DNA from: Oliverpabstia intestinalis | Lineage (GTDB): Bacteria > Bacillota > Clostridia > Lachnospirales > Lachnospiraceae | Direction of reading: 5' to 3' | Assembly (NCBI RefSeq): GCF_009696065.1 | Contig: NZ_VUMS01000026.1 | Coordinates: 1 to 35,403 of the forward strand | Length of the DNA: 35,403 nucleotides | In this document: piece after piece, positions 23,674 to 31,158 of the stretch | How the letters are laid out: the number at the start of each line of letters is the position of its first letter | How positions within the stretch are numbered: the first letter of the stretch is position 1 | Program-made: the position numbers and the translations under genes | The notes under the pieces: generated by a model | What the model was told of the DNA's origin: nothing | Seen by the model: the letters and a program-made list of their open reading frames with translations, nothing else | Database searches by the model: none

Positions 23674-25743
23674 CTAATGTTTCCGTCTGAAATTCAGACT
23701 GGTTTTACAAATAAATCCATCAAACAGCCAGAACATAGCCGGCAGGAATAATAATACTGCACACATACTGATCAGCGCGCCTCTTGCCATCAGCAGACAC
23801 AGCGAGCTGATCATATCAATCTGAGAATACATACCAACACCGAAGGTAGCGGCGAAGAAGCTGAACGCCGATACCATAACCGGTCGAATGCTGGTTTTGT
23901 GAGCGATCTGAATCGCATCTTTCTTGCTTTTACCTTCTCCGCGCTCTTTCTCGTAACGGCTGGTGATCAGGATCGCGTAATCTACGGTCGCACCCAGCTG
24001 GATCGTTCCGATAACGATGGAAGCGATGAACGGAAGTTTTGTTCCCGTCAGGAACGGGATACCCATGTTAATAAAGATCGCACCCTCGATGACCATAACC
24101 AGGATCACCGGAAGGGAGATCGATTTAAACACGAAGAAAATGATAAAGAACACTGCCAGGATCGATACCGCACTGACCACTGCAAAGTCGTGGTCGGTGA
24201 TCTCGATCAGATCTTTCGTGCACGGTGCTTCACCTACCAACATACCGGTCGGATCGTACTGTTTCAGGATCGTGTTGATCTCACTCAGCTGACTGTTGAC
24301 CTCATCGGATGCTACCGCATATTCGTTCATGATCAGCATCAGTTCGTAGTTATCACTCTCCAGGATTTCTTTCACATCCTCCGGGATCATACTCTCCGGA
24401 AATGCCGGTCCGATGATACTTTCCAGACCAAGTACCTGTTTTACACCGTCTACCTTTTCGATATCGGCAATCATGTTGTATTTCTGTTTGGCATCCAGCT
24501 CCTTATCCAGCAGGATCATATGTGCCGCACCCATGTCGTATTCTTCCGACAGTTTTGTATTTGCCTGAACACTTGGGAGAGTATCCGGAAGGCTGGCATC
24601 CAGGTTGTAGTACACACTTGCATGTGCCTGGAAATAAGCAAACGGGATAAACAATACCACAAATAAGATTGCGAAGATCACATGGTGTTTTACCACAAAA
24701 TCAGAAATCTTCGGACAATCCGGGATCAGCTGACGATGTTTTGTTTTCTCCAGTGCATTGTCGAAAATCATGATCATGGACGGAAGTACGGTAACACAGC
24801 AGATCACACCAAATACAACGCCTTTGGTCATAACGATACCAAGGTCAAGACCCAGGGTAAAACTCATGAAACACAGGGCGATAAATCCGGCAATCGTTGT
24901 AATCGAGCTTCCGACTACGGATTTGATCGTTGCCGCAATAGCCTTTGCCATTGCCTCTTTGTGATCCTCTTCGCCTTTTTCTCTCTGTTCCTGATAGCTG
25001 TGCCACAGGAAGATCGAGTAGTCCATCGTAACACCCAGCTGAAGGACTGCACTCAGTGCTTTTGTAATGTAGGAGATCTGGCCCATGAAAATATTAGTTC
25101 CCATGTTATACAGGATCGCCATGCCGATGCTTAACAGGAAAAATACCGGGATCAGATACGATTCCATGGTCAGTGCCAGAACGATACAGGAGAGAACGAC
25201 TGCGATCAGGACGTAGATTGCAACCTCGGATTCTGCCAGGTTCTTGGTGTCGGTGACGATGGCTGACATACCGCTTAAGAAGCACTGTTTGCCTGCCAGT
25301 GCACGGATGTTTTCGATGGCATCCATAGTCTCATCGGCAGAGGTCGTCGTATCGAAAATAATAAACATCAGCGTGGAATCGTCTGCATTAAAGGCCTCTC
25401 TGATGTCCTCCGGCAACATCTCCATCGGAATGCTGATATCCGCAAAACTGTCATACCAGACAACCTTGCTGACATGTTCCACATCTTCAATCTGTTCTTT
25501 TAACTTTGCCACATCTTTGTTTTCCATGCCCTCGCAGATAAACATCGAATAGGCTCCCGTTCCAAACTCATCCACCAGGATATCCTGACCCTGCATCGTC
25601 TCGATGGAATCCGGCAGATAATAAAGTACATCATAATTGACTCTTGTGTTGATATATCCAAAGACGGATGGAATCAGCAACAACAATCCGATGATAAATA
25701 TCGGAATTCGAAACCTGACGATCTTCCTTCCCAGCTTCTCCAT
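23674..25743 (-). CDS. MMPL/RND-family membrane protein
   Basis: A 689-residue protein with the two-fold RND layout: an N-terminal helix (about 12-32), an extracytoplasmic domain (33-170), five or so helices (about 172-340), a further helix near 350-370, a second extracytoplasmic domain (372-510) and a last helix bundle (about 515-675). GVTMDYSIFLWHSYQEQ and its mirror GATVDYAILITSRYEKE carry the Asp-Tyr pair typical of proton-driven MMPL/RND proteins. It may move lipids, peptides or drugs; the substrate is not readable. GGGAGGAA precedes the ATG. Its promoter overlaps a palindromic operator, so it is very likely repressed by the divergent TetR protein. Confidence 0.92.
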   Translation of the reverse strand: MEKLGRKIVRFRIPIFIIGLLLLIPSVFGYINTRVNYDVLYYLPDSIETMQGQDILVDEFGTGAYSMFICEGMENKDVAKLKEQIEDVEHVSKVVWYDSFADISIPMEMLPEDIREAFNADDSTLMFIIFDTTTSADETMDAIENIRALAGKQCFLSGMSAIVTDTKNLAESEVAIYVLIAVVLSCIVLALTMESYLIPVFFLLSIGMAILYNMGTNIFMGQISYITKALSAVLQLGVTMDYSIFLWHSYQEQREKGEEDHKEAMAKAIAATIKSVVGSSITTIAGFIALCFMSFTLGLDLGIVMTKGVVFGVICCVTVLPSMIMIFDNALEKTKHRQLIPDCPKISDFVVKHHVIFAILFVVLFIPFAYFQAHASVYYNLDASLPDTLPSVQANTKLSEEYDMGAAHMILLDKELDAKQKYNMIADIEKVDGVKQVLGLESIIGPAFPESMIPEDVKEILESDNYELMLIMNEYAVASDEVNSQLSEINTILKQYDPTGMLVGEAPCTKDLIEITDHDFAVVSAVSILAVFFIIFFVFKSISLPVILVMVIEGAIFINMGIPFLTGTKLPFIASIVIGTIQLGATVDYAILITSRYEKERGEGKSKKDAIQIAHKTSIRPVMVSAFSFFAATFGVGMYSQIDMISSLCLLMARGALISMCAVLLFLPAMFWLFDGFICKTSLNFRRKH

Positions 25744-25794
25744 ATTATATTCCTCCCTTAACTTCTCTTATCATATTTCCGCCGGTCGTTTTAC

Positions 25795-25874
25795 TGACCT
25801 TTGGTCATTTATTGTTATACCTTAAAAATGACTCTTAGTCAATATTTATTCCGCAAAAAGTTGACTAAAAGTCA
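25795..25874. promoter_or_regulatory. three TetR-type operators, TGACY-NNN-RGTCA
   Basis: Three 13-bp palindromes share one design: TGACC-TTT-GGTCA at 25795-25807, TGACT-CTT-AGTCA at 25829-25841 and TGACT-AAA-AGTCA at 25862-25874. Their centres are 34 and 33 bp apart, near three helical turns. The middle one covers the -35 of the MMPL promoter and the first lies at its start point. The neighbouring TetR protein is the obvious ligand. Confidence 0.8.
25814..25842 (-). promoter_or_regulatory. promoter of the MMPL/heptad-repeat operon
   Basis: TTGACT (25837-25842) and TATAAC (25814-25819) with a 17-bp spacer. The -35 is part of the middle operator. Confidence 0.75.
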
Positions 25875-25924
25875 TTTTGTATTTTATGCAACTTTCCGAA
25901 AATATAAAAATGACCAATTTTCAT

Positions 25925-25954
25925 TTGACTTTTTTGTGGATATTTCCTTATAAT
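25925..25954 (+). promoter_or_regulatory. promoter of the TetR-family gene
   Basis: TTGACT (25925-25930) and TATAAT (25949-25954) with an 18-bp spacer. The expected start near 25961 rules out in-frame start codons further upstream. Confidence 0.75.
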
Positions 25955-25990
25955 ATGGGAAACAACGACAGGAAGGGGGCTGATCCCGGT

Positions 25991-26620
25991 ATGAGAAAAG
26001 TCGATCACAACAAACAGCAAAAAAGGGAATCCCTGCTGGATTCCGCTTTCTCTCTCTTTATAGACAATGGATTCAATAAAACTTCCATTGCAGATATTGT
26101 TAAAAATGCAGGCGTGGCAAAAGGAACGTTTTACCTTTATTTCAAAGATAAATACGATATCCGCAATCACCTGATTGCCCACAAGGCAAGCCAGGTGTTT
26201 CAGACTTCTTATCTGGCATTGCAAAAGCACACAGAAATCACGGATTTTGAAGATCAGGTGATCTTTATTATGGATGATATTTTAGATCAGCTGGCAAACA
26301 ATCTGAATCTGGTACGCCTCTTATCCAAACATCTGAGCTGGGGATTTTTCAAAAACTCACTGTTCTTCACACCGAGCGAAGATACTCCATCCATTCATAC
26401 TATCTATGATAGCATGCTTCAAAATGCCAATCATACCTACCACTCTCCGGAGCTTATGATGTACATGATTCTCGAACTGGTCAGTGGAACCAGCTACAAT
26501 TCGATCCTTTACCAGCAGCCGGTAGGTCTTGAAGAACTCAAGCCACAGCTGCACCAGGCAGTACGCGGAATCTTCAATCAATACCGGGCAGATGAAATTA
26601 CAGACATTCCTGAAACTTAA
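25991..26620 (+). CDS. TetR/AcrR family regulator
   Basis: A 209-residue regulator counted from the ATG at 25991, which follows GGAAGGGGG and lies after the promoter. The N-terminal DNA-binding domain is clear (LLDSAFSLFIDNGFNKTSI and ADIVKNAGVAKGTFYLYFKDK, about 14-53). The all-helical ligand domain (about 60-205) is not conserved enough to name the inducer. It is divergent from the MMPL/heptad-repeat operon, and three matched palindromes lie in between, so it should repress that operon and perhaps itself. A strong terminator follows directly. Confidence 0.93.
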   Translation: MRKVDHNKQQKRESLLDSAFSLFIDNGFNKTSIADIVKNAGVAKGTFYLYFKDKYDIRNHLIAHKASQVFQTSYLALQKHTEITDFEDQVIFIMDDILDQLANNLNLVRLLSKHLSWGFFKNSLFFTPSEDTPSIHTIYDSMLQNANHTYHSPELMMYMILELVSGTSYNSILYQQPVGLEELKPQLHQAVRGIFNQYRADEITDIPET

Positions 26621-26665
26621 AAAATGTGGCGAAGCCCCCGTAAGGGAATCTCTTCGCCACATTTT
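26621..26665 (+). terminator. terminator of the TetR-family gene
   Basis: Perfect 14-bp arms AAAATGTGGCGAAG and CTTCGCCACATTTT with a 17-base loop, directly behind the stop codon. Confidence 0.9.
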
Positions 26666-26804
26666 CATATTCAAAGTATTGTCTGGACAGGAAGTCAAAA
26701 ACAGCCATCACAGGGAACTTCAGCGGATGCGGTTGCCTCTTGTTCCTCTGCAATGACTGAAACCCTTACTTTTTGGAAGATAAATTGTTGGAGAGTAAGG
26801 GTAT

Positions 26805-26849
26805 AAAACCACCTTCTCATCAGATCGATGAATTCTGATGGAAGGGGAT
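26805..26849 (-). terminator. probable terminator of the sigma-factor operon
   Basis: Arms CCTTCTCATCAG and CTGATGGAAGG (one bulge) with an 11-base loop, followed by TTTT on the minus strand, lie 16 bp behind the last gene. A second 9-bp hairpin (ACCCTTACT/AGTAAGGGT, 26762-26802) follows. Apart from these the 26666-26864 gap shows no gene. Confidence 0.6.
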
Positions 26850-26864
26850 TTTACCGAATGTTAT

Positions 26865-27344
26865 TTACAAACTAATGCTTGAACTATATCCAACTAATGA
26901 TTCAGAATAACCATTATAGCCAGTTGCTTGAGCATTTGCTTTGCACCGATATTTTCCAGAAGATAAACCAGATATAGAATAGCTCTTATGTGTATTACTT
27001 ACATCATATGATGTGGAGGTGGCTGATGCCACATCAACCCATTTACTTCCATTCCATTTTTGTAGTATATATGTAACTTTTATAGATTTTACTGTTTGTG
27101 CGCAAACCGCTTGCGCCCGGATACTAACCTTCGTAGAACTAAGTTTAACTATTGATGTATATACATTAGATAGATACAGTGTTAAAGGTACAACATCCAT
27201 ACCCTCTCCAATCGGCATATTTTCATCACTAATTTCTACCATTTCATATTGCACTTCTGTGTCATCATTTTCTCCTGCAAAAATAATGGTTCCCTGACTC
27301 ATTATTAATATACAACTTAATAGCATTGCTATATATTTTTTCAT
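26865..27344 (-). CDS. Small secreted protein, DUF6147-like
   Basis: A 159-residue protein counted from the ATG at 27344, where AAGGAGAG sits at good spacing. A signal peptide is clear (MKKYIAMLLSCILIMSQGTI, cleavage near residue 24). The mature part is beta-rich and ends in a Ser/Gly/Tyr-rich repeat region (SSGKYRCKANAQATGYNGYS). It has a single mature Cys pair. The sequence type resembles DUF6147 proteins of Lachnospiraceae, with moderate confidence. It is the last gene of a sigma / anti-sigma operon and starts 10 bp after the anti-sigma gene. It is a candidate for a surface or stress-response output, but no function can be given. Confidence 0.7.
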   Translation of the reverse strand: MKKYIAMLLSCILIMSQGTIIFAGENDDTEVQYEMVEISDENMPIGEGMDVVPLTLYLSNVYTSIVKLSSTKVSIRAQAVCAQTVKSIKVTYILQKWNGSKWVDVASATSTSYDVSNTHKSYSISGLSSGKYRCKANAQATGYNGYSESLVGYSSSISL

Positions 27345-27354
27345 ATTTCTCTCC

Positions 27355-28152
27355 TTATTTGTAGTCAATACTTTCAATAATTTTTTCAAATTCATCAATA
27401 TTTAAATTGCTGACCAAAAACAATGTTGATTTATCATGTACTACATTACAATTTAAACTGCCCTCATGGGCACTATAATATATTGGTACTGTTTGCTGAA
27501 GACTTTCAATATAAACTTGTTTCTCCGCTTGCTTTTCATCAACTGCCCCACTTCCTGTATCTTCTATTTGCATTTGTTGATTTACATAAACGTATTTTTC
27601 ATTCCATTCAATACGATAATTAATATTTCTATGGACTTTACTATATGTTGCATCTTTGATGAAATACTCTTTCCCCAAATTCTCATTAATGCTAAATAAT
27701 GGGGCTTTTATTTTCTCTTTCATTTCAACATTTAATTGTTCTAAATCATTACAAGTAAAGAAAATTTCATCATCCTCCGCAAAAATTTCTTTTTGATTTT
27801 CATCAGAGTTTCCATATAGTGAATACTTATATCTATCGCCTTCTATTTCTGTTTCATGAATTTTCCCAATATCATCCGCCTGAACCACCGATGTAAACTC
27901 CAGATGCGTTCCTATATGTACTGCACTGATTGTAAGAATCACGGCTGCACATGCTCCTGCGAGAATTCGTCTTTTTATGTGTTCTTTTCGGCATTCTTTT
28001 TGGTAGATGCGTTCGAAGTCTCCATTCCATTCTTCCGGTATCTGATATTGGGACAGCCCTTTGTCGCGTTCCAGTTCTTTCAAAATTTCAGGAAGATGTT
28101 CTTTGATTTGCTTGTATTCCGGACTGTCATATATTTTATCTCTTTTCTTCAT
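27355..28152 (-). CDS. Putative anti-sigma factor, single-pass membrane protein
   Basis: A 265-residue protein with an N-terminal cytoplasmic part (1-60, charged helices), one membrane helix (about 61-82, ILAGACAAVILTISAV) and an extracytoplasmic domain (about 90-265) that resembles the DUF4367-type C-terminal domain in overall form. The position directly after a sigma factor gene and the topology indicate an anti-sigma factor that senses an envelope signal. I do not see a zinc HxxxCxxC motif, so it is not a ZAS-type. AAAGGATATTCG precedes the ATG. AT content is higher than in the flanking genes. Confidence 0.65.
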   Translation of the reverse strand: MKKRDKIYDSPEYKQIKEHLPEILKELERDKGLSQYQIPEEWNGDFERIYQKECRKEHIKRRILAGACAAVILTISAVHIGTHLEFTSVVQADDIGKIHETEIEGDRYKYSLYGNSDENQKEIFAEDDEIFFTCNDLEQLNVEMKEKIKAPLFSINENLGKEYFIKDATYSKVHRNINYRIEWNEKYVYVNQQMQIEDTGSGAVDEKQAEKQVYIESLQQTVPIYYSAHEGSLNCNVVHDKSTLFLVSNLNIDEFEKIIESIDYK

Positions 28153-28234
28153 CGAATATCCTTTCTCCGGTCTCTGGCGAGAGCCGTCTCACGGTGAAGT
28201 GAATAACATCATCCGAATACATGGTGCTGATAGA

Positions 28235-28741
28235 TTACCGACGTTTCTTCCTGAATATCCCAAGACTTTCTTCGATCTTTCTGCGCAGCCGGCTTCGTCT
28301 GCATTTGAAAGCGTTCGAGACTTCCCCGGTTGTATCAGAAAAATACTCGATTGCCAGAATTCTCCGCTCTTCCTCTGTCAGTCCTTCTACCAGTTCCATT
28401 GCAATCATTCTTGCGATCACTATGTCCTGCACAGAACAGACTTCCTGCTGTTCCCGTAAAGCAAGGCCAATCTTTTCTCCCAGTTCTTCTGTTCTTTTCC
28501 TGAAACGGTAGTAATCAATTACCTTGGTCTGAGTCACCCTGATCAGCCAGGCAAACTGACCCTCATCGCCTTTATCATATAATTTGTCGATTGCATTCAA
28601 TAATGATGTCCACACCTCCTGTAGGATATCACGAATGTCTTCTTCTGGCAAATCCGGAAAATGTTTTTTCACGTACCAATACATAAACTGCCTATATTTT
28701 ACGTAAAGCTCCTGGCATCGATCATGGTCCCTCCTATCCAC
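28235..28741 (-). CDS. ECF-type RNA polymerase sigma factor
   Basis: A sigma-70-family protein of 168 residues from GTG at 28741 (AAGGAGGTGG at 7-base spacing) or 176 residues from ATG at 28765 (weaker site). Region 2 has ELYVKYRQFMYWYVKKHF, then DIRDILQEVWTSLLNAIDKL and the region 2.4 run FAWLIRVTQTKVIDYYRFRKR (about 70-90 from the GTG). Region 4 is present (LTEEERRILAIEYFSDTTGE, then KCRRSRLRRKIEESLG). An upstream ATG at 28876 precedes the promoter and is rejected. The 82-bp gap before the anti-sigma gene holds a small hairpin. The downstream genes are the likely anti-sigma factor and a secreted protein. Confidence 0.85.
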   Translation of the reverse strand: MDRRDHDRCQELYVKYRQFMYWYVKKHFPDLPEEDIRDILQEVWTSLLNAIDKLYDKGDEGQFAWLIRVTQTKVIDYYRFRKRTEELGEKIGLALREQQEVCSVQDIVIARMIAMELVEGLTEEERRILAIEYFSDTTGEVSNAFKCRRSRLRRKIEESLGIFRKKRR

Positions 28742-28801
28742 GATACCACCTCCTTCGTTATTCATAGTTCCTCTTCCTGTTTCCTCTTTGTTTATGGCTT
28801 C

Positions 28802-28830
28802 ATAATACACAACTTTCTTACATTTTTCAA
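28802..28830 (-). promoter_or_regulatory. promoter of the sigma-factor operon
   Basis: TTGAAA (28825-28830) and TATTAT (28802-28807) with a 17-bp spacer. The expected start near 28795 agrees with translation from 28765 or 28741. Confidence 0.6.
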
Positions 28831-28985
28831 TAGTTTTTATTAATTTTATACAATTTTTTCTTGTTTTATTGTGCATTTTTGTATCACTTTGTCTATATTT
28901 GTCGTTTTTGCATATTTATATATTGCATTTTATCAGAAAGTACTTTCCTGTAAGTGAGACAAAACTCGTTTCGAAAACGATGTAC

Positions 28986-29149
28986 TAGAGCGTGTCTGAA
29001 AAAGGCTTTTCGTGAGCTGCGAGTCTCAGTTTGTGGGAGATTTTATCCGAATGAGGGCGGCGTAGCGGGCTACGGCAACCGAATGAGGGTAAAATATACC
29101 GCAAAGTGGGGCTTGCAGATTGCGGAAATGATTTTCCAGACACGCTCTA
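28986..29149 (+). repeat. TA-flanked inverted-repeat element, long copy
   Basis: A 164-bp element with ends TAGAGCGTGTCTGAAAA and its near complement, TA at each border. Its outer parts equal the 86-bp copy at 7136-7221; the extra 80 bp in the middle hold the repeated motif CCGAATGAGGG (two copies around a GTAGCGGGCTAC hairpin). The 28877-29343 gap otherwise contains GC-rich sequence with a small palindrome ACGTTAC/GTAACGT (29262-29290) and no gene. Confidence 0.85.
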
Positions 29150-29291
29150 GGGACATTCTCGCGCCAGTGGCGCTTGTTTAGCAACGGCCGGAGTGAAACG
29201 TAGATTGCTTGCGACATCTGCCTTGTACGCCGCAGTGCGCATCCTCGCGGGGCGTTTCTTACGTTACAGGACAGCAATTTCCCGTAACGTG

Positions 29292-29331
29292 AAAAACAGA
29301 TGACAGATACCGTTTTTGTCGACATCTGTCA
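29292..29331 (-). terminator. terminator of the glycosidase-like gene
   Basis: Arms TGACAGAT and ATCTGTCA with a 15-base loop, followed on the minus strand by CTGTTTTT, lie 12 bp behind the stop codon. Confidence 0.75.
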
Positions 29332-29343
29332 CCCGTTTTGTTT

Positions 29344-30921
29344 TTATTCAAACATCTCTATTGTCACCTTGTTACTGATGAACTGATAGCGGAACCGTAC
29401 CACGGTGTTATCTTTCCGGGTAGTGAAATATGCCTTATTCGACGAACCGCTCCTTGGATAGCCATCTGCCTGATAGGTGGCAGACAACGTTCCATACGTG
29501 GAAATAGAATAATCGTAGGTTCCCGCAAACGGAATGACCACCGATAAGGTATACGTATTATCACCAATATAATACATTCTGGTCAGCTCACTGTTGGAGT
29601 CATTCTTTACCGCTCCCACATGAGACTGAAAACTTCCGTAAACAACAATTTTTTCCGGGAGTTTCATTCCGGTTTCTTCATCACAGACATTTTCTGCTCC
29701 ATAGCGGATCAGCATCTCCGGATTGGCTGCCTTCTCCCGCAGCGTGTGGCCGGTCGCCCATAGGCGTTTTGCAGTCTCTTCCTGATCGAATCCCATCGGG
29801 CAGGCTACGCTCTTCGTGTTGATCTGATAGAAATCCTGTGCATCCATCTGACCGTTATCTGCGCGCTTCATGGACACTTCCGCGTTGTGGATCATCCGGC
29901 GGAACGGCAGTTCGAAATATGCATTGGGATTATTGATTTCGGTCCACTTGTAGGTATATTCCAGAAAATGATTCCGGCCTTCCTCCGGCTGGTTGGCAAA
30001 CCAGGCGATCTGGTCGTATCCCCACCAGTCTCTCCAGGCCAGTTCTTCTCTCGGTATATTTTCCCGGTCATCAACGACCAGTCCACCCCAGTTGTCGTAT
30101 TCCATCAGGTATGGCATAGTTTTCGCGGACCATCCATTTGGATTCTCTCCACCTTCGCTGTAGCCCTCGCGCACCAGTACCAGCTCTTCTCCCGGCACTT
30201 CCAGAAGCGGCATACGGGTAAATGGCATTGCATGATAATCAAACAGCAATTTTCCACGGATATTTACCCCATGGGTATGTGCATCCAGCAGTATCTTGTG
30301 ACGTCTTCCATGAATTTTCGCATACTTGCGGATCATACCGAACAGTTCTGTTGTTTTTGCCATTCCTTTATCGTTCGCGGTATACAGGTGCACCTGCCCC
30401 ATATGGAGTGCCTCATAGCCACAGTCGATGTATCGGGTTGCCCGGTAATAAAACCACAGTCTTGCTTCCTGCCGGGACAGATCCGGAATCCCCCCGTCTT
30501 TTGCCGGATCCTCTCTCCTGCTGGTAAATCCGCTGGATTCGTCTGTAAACAACGCATCATCCAGGCAAAAACACCGGTGTTCCGGTTCCATACCAAATGC
30601 TTCAAACACATAGTCCGGGATCTCTACTGTCTCCATACGGCGTGTGATCCACTCAAAGACGCAGGACTGCAGGATCACTTCCGGATCCTGGGCATGCACT
30701 TTATCTGCCAGTTCCTTTGACAACCGAAAATGCTCTTCGTCATCCATCGTCATATACCAGATACCTGATGCTCTTCCAAGAAATTTCACACCCATCTCCC
30801 GGATCGCACGCAGATCATCTTCCAGTGTTTTGCTTTCATATAAACCTGCTGCCGTCACACTCCGGGACAGGTAATTTTCCAGAACTTCTCTGGAGATATT
30901 GCCATCAAATGTAAAATTCAT
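29344..30921 (-). CDS. Unrecognised protein, possible TIM-barrel glycosidase
   Basis: A 525-residue soluble protein without a signal peptide. I do not recognise the family. Residues about 30-350 have the rhythm of an (alpha/beta)8 barrel: LRAIREMGVKFLGRASG, then a strand-helix series, with DAHTHGVNI near 212 and a Trp-rich block (WGGLVVDD, WRDWWGYDQIAW) near 280-320 that suggests a sugar-binding cleft. The last 90 or so residues (from about 425) look like a beta-sandwich (YSISTYGTLSATYQADGYPRSG). Candidate acids include Asp/Glu in CLDDALFTDESSG. The ribosome site is weak (GGGTGA). Neighbouring sugar genes support a carbohydrate role but do not prove it. Confidence 0.6.
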   Translation of the reverse strand: MNFTFDGNISREVLENYLSRSVTAAGLYESKTLEDDLRAIREMGVKFLGRASGIWYMTMDDEEHFRLSKELADKVHAQDPEVILQSCVFEWITRRMETVEIPDYVFEAFGMEPEHRCFCLDDALFTDESSGFTSRREDPAKDGGIPDLSRQEARLWFYYRATRYIDCGYEALHMGQVHLYTANDKGMAKTTELFGMIRKYAKIHGRRHKILLDAHTHGVNIRGKLLFDYHAMPFTRMPLLEVPGEELVLVREGYSEGGENPNGWSAKTMPYLMEYDNWGGLVVDDRENIPREELAWRDWWGYDQIAWFANQPEEGRNHFLEYTYKWTEINNPNAYFELPFRRMIHNAEVSMKRADNGQMDAQDFYQINTKSVACPMGFDQEETAKRLWATGHTLREKAANPEMLIRYGAENVCDEETGMKLPEKIVVYGSFQSHVGAVKNDSNSELTRMYYIGDNTYTLSVVIPFAGTYDYSISTYGTLSATYQADGYPRSGSSNKAYFTTRKDNTVVRFRYQFISNKVTIEMFE

Positions 30922-31022
30922 CGTTTTTCACCCGTAACATTTCCTCTCTGTGAAACGCTACTTCCCTTCTCTCCTGTTTTCGTAACTTCTACGTCCGTGT
31001 ATTGCTATCCGGTACATTGTTT

Positions 31023-31158
31023 CGTAAATAACTGTATCATTCACGCAGGATACGGATTCGAGTGTGCAGTTCAAAAAACGCAGGCGTAGCGATCTACGCT
31101 GAGGCTTTTTAAATTGTGCAATCGGATTCGCAGACAAATGAATGATACGGTTATTTCG
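31023..31158. repeat. imperfect palindromic element at the end of the aminopeptidase gene
   Basis: About 136 bp. The left end CGTAAATAACTGTATCATTC pairs with the right end GAATGATACGGTTATTTCG, and inner blocks also pair around the centre near 31090 (GGCGTAGCG/ATCTACGCTG). It codes for nothing. It occupies most of the gap between the aminopeptidase and the glycosidase-like gene and includes the aminopeptidase stop codon. Confidence 0.7.

Noticed and set aside
29887-30720. A 277-codon plus-strand frame
   Set aside because: Shadow of the glycosidase-like gene; no ribosome site and no domain. The minus frame has a terminator, a consistent reading length and barrel-like pattern.
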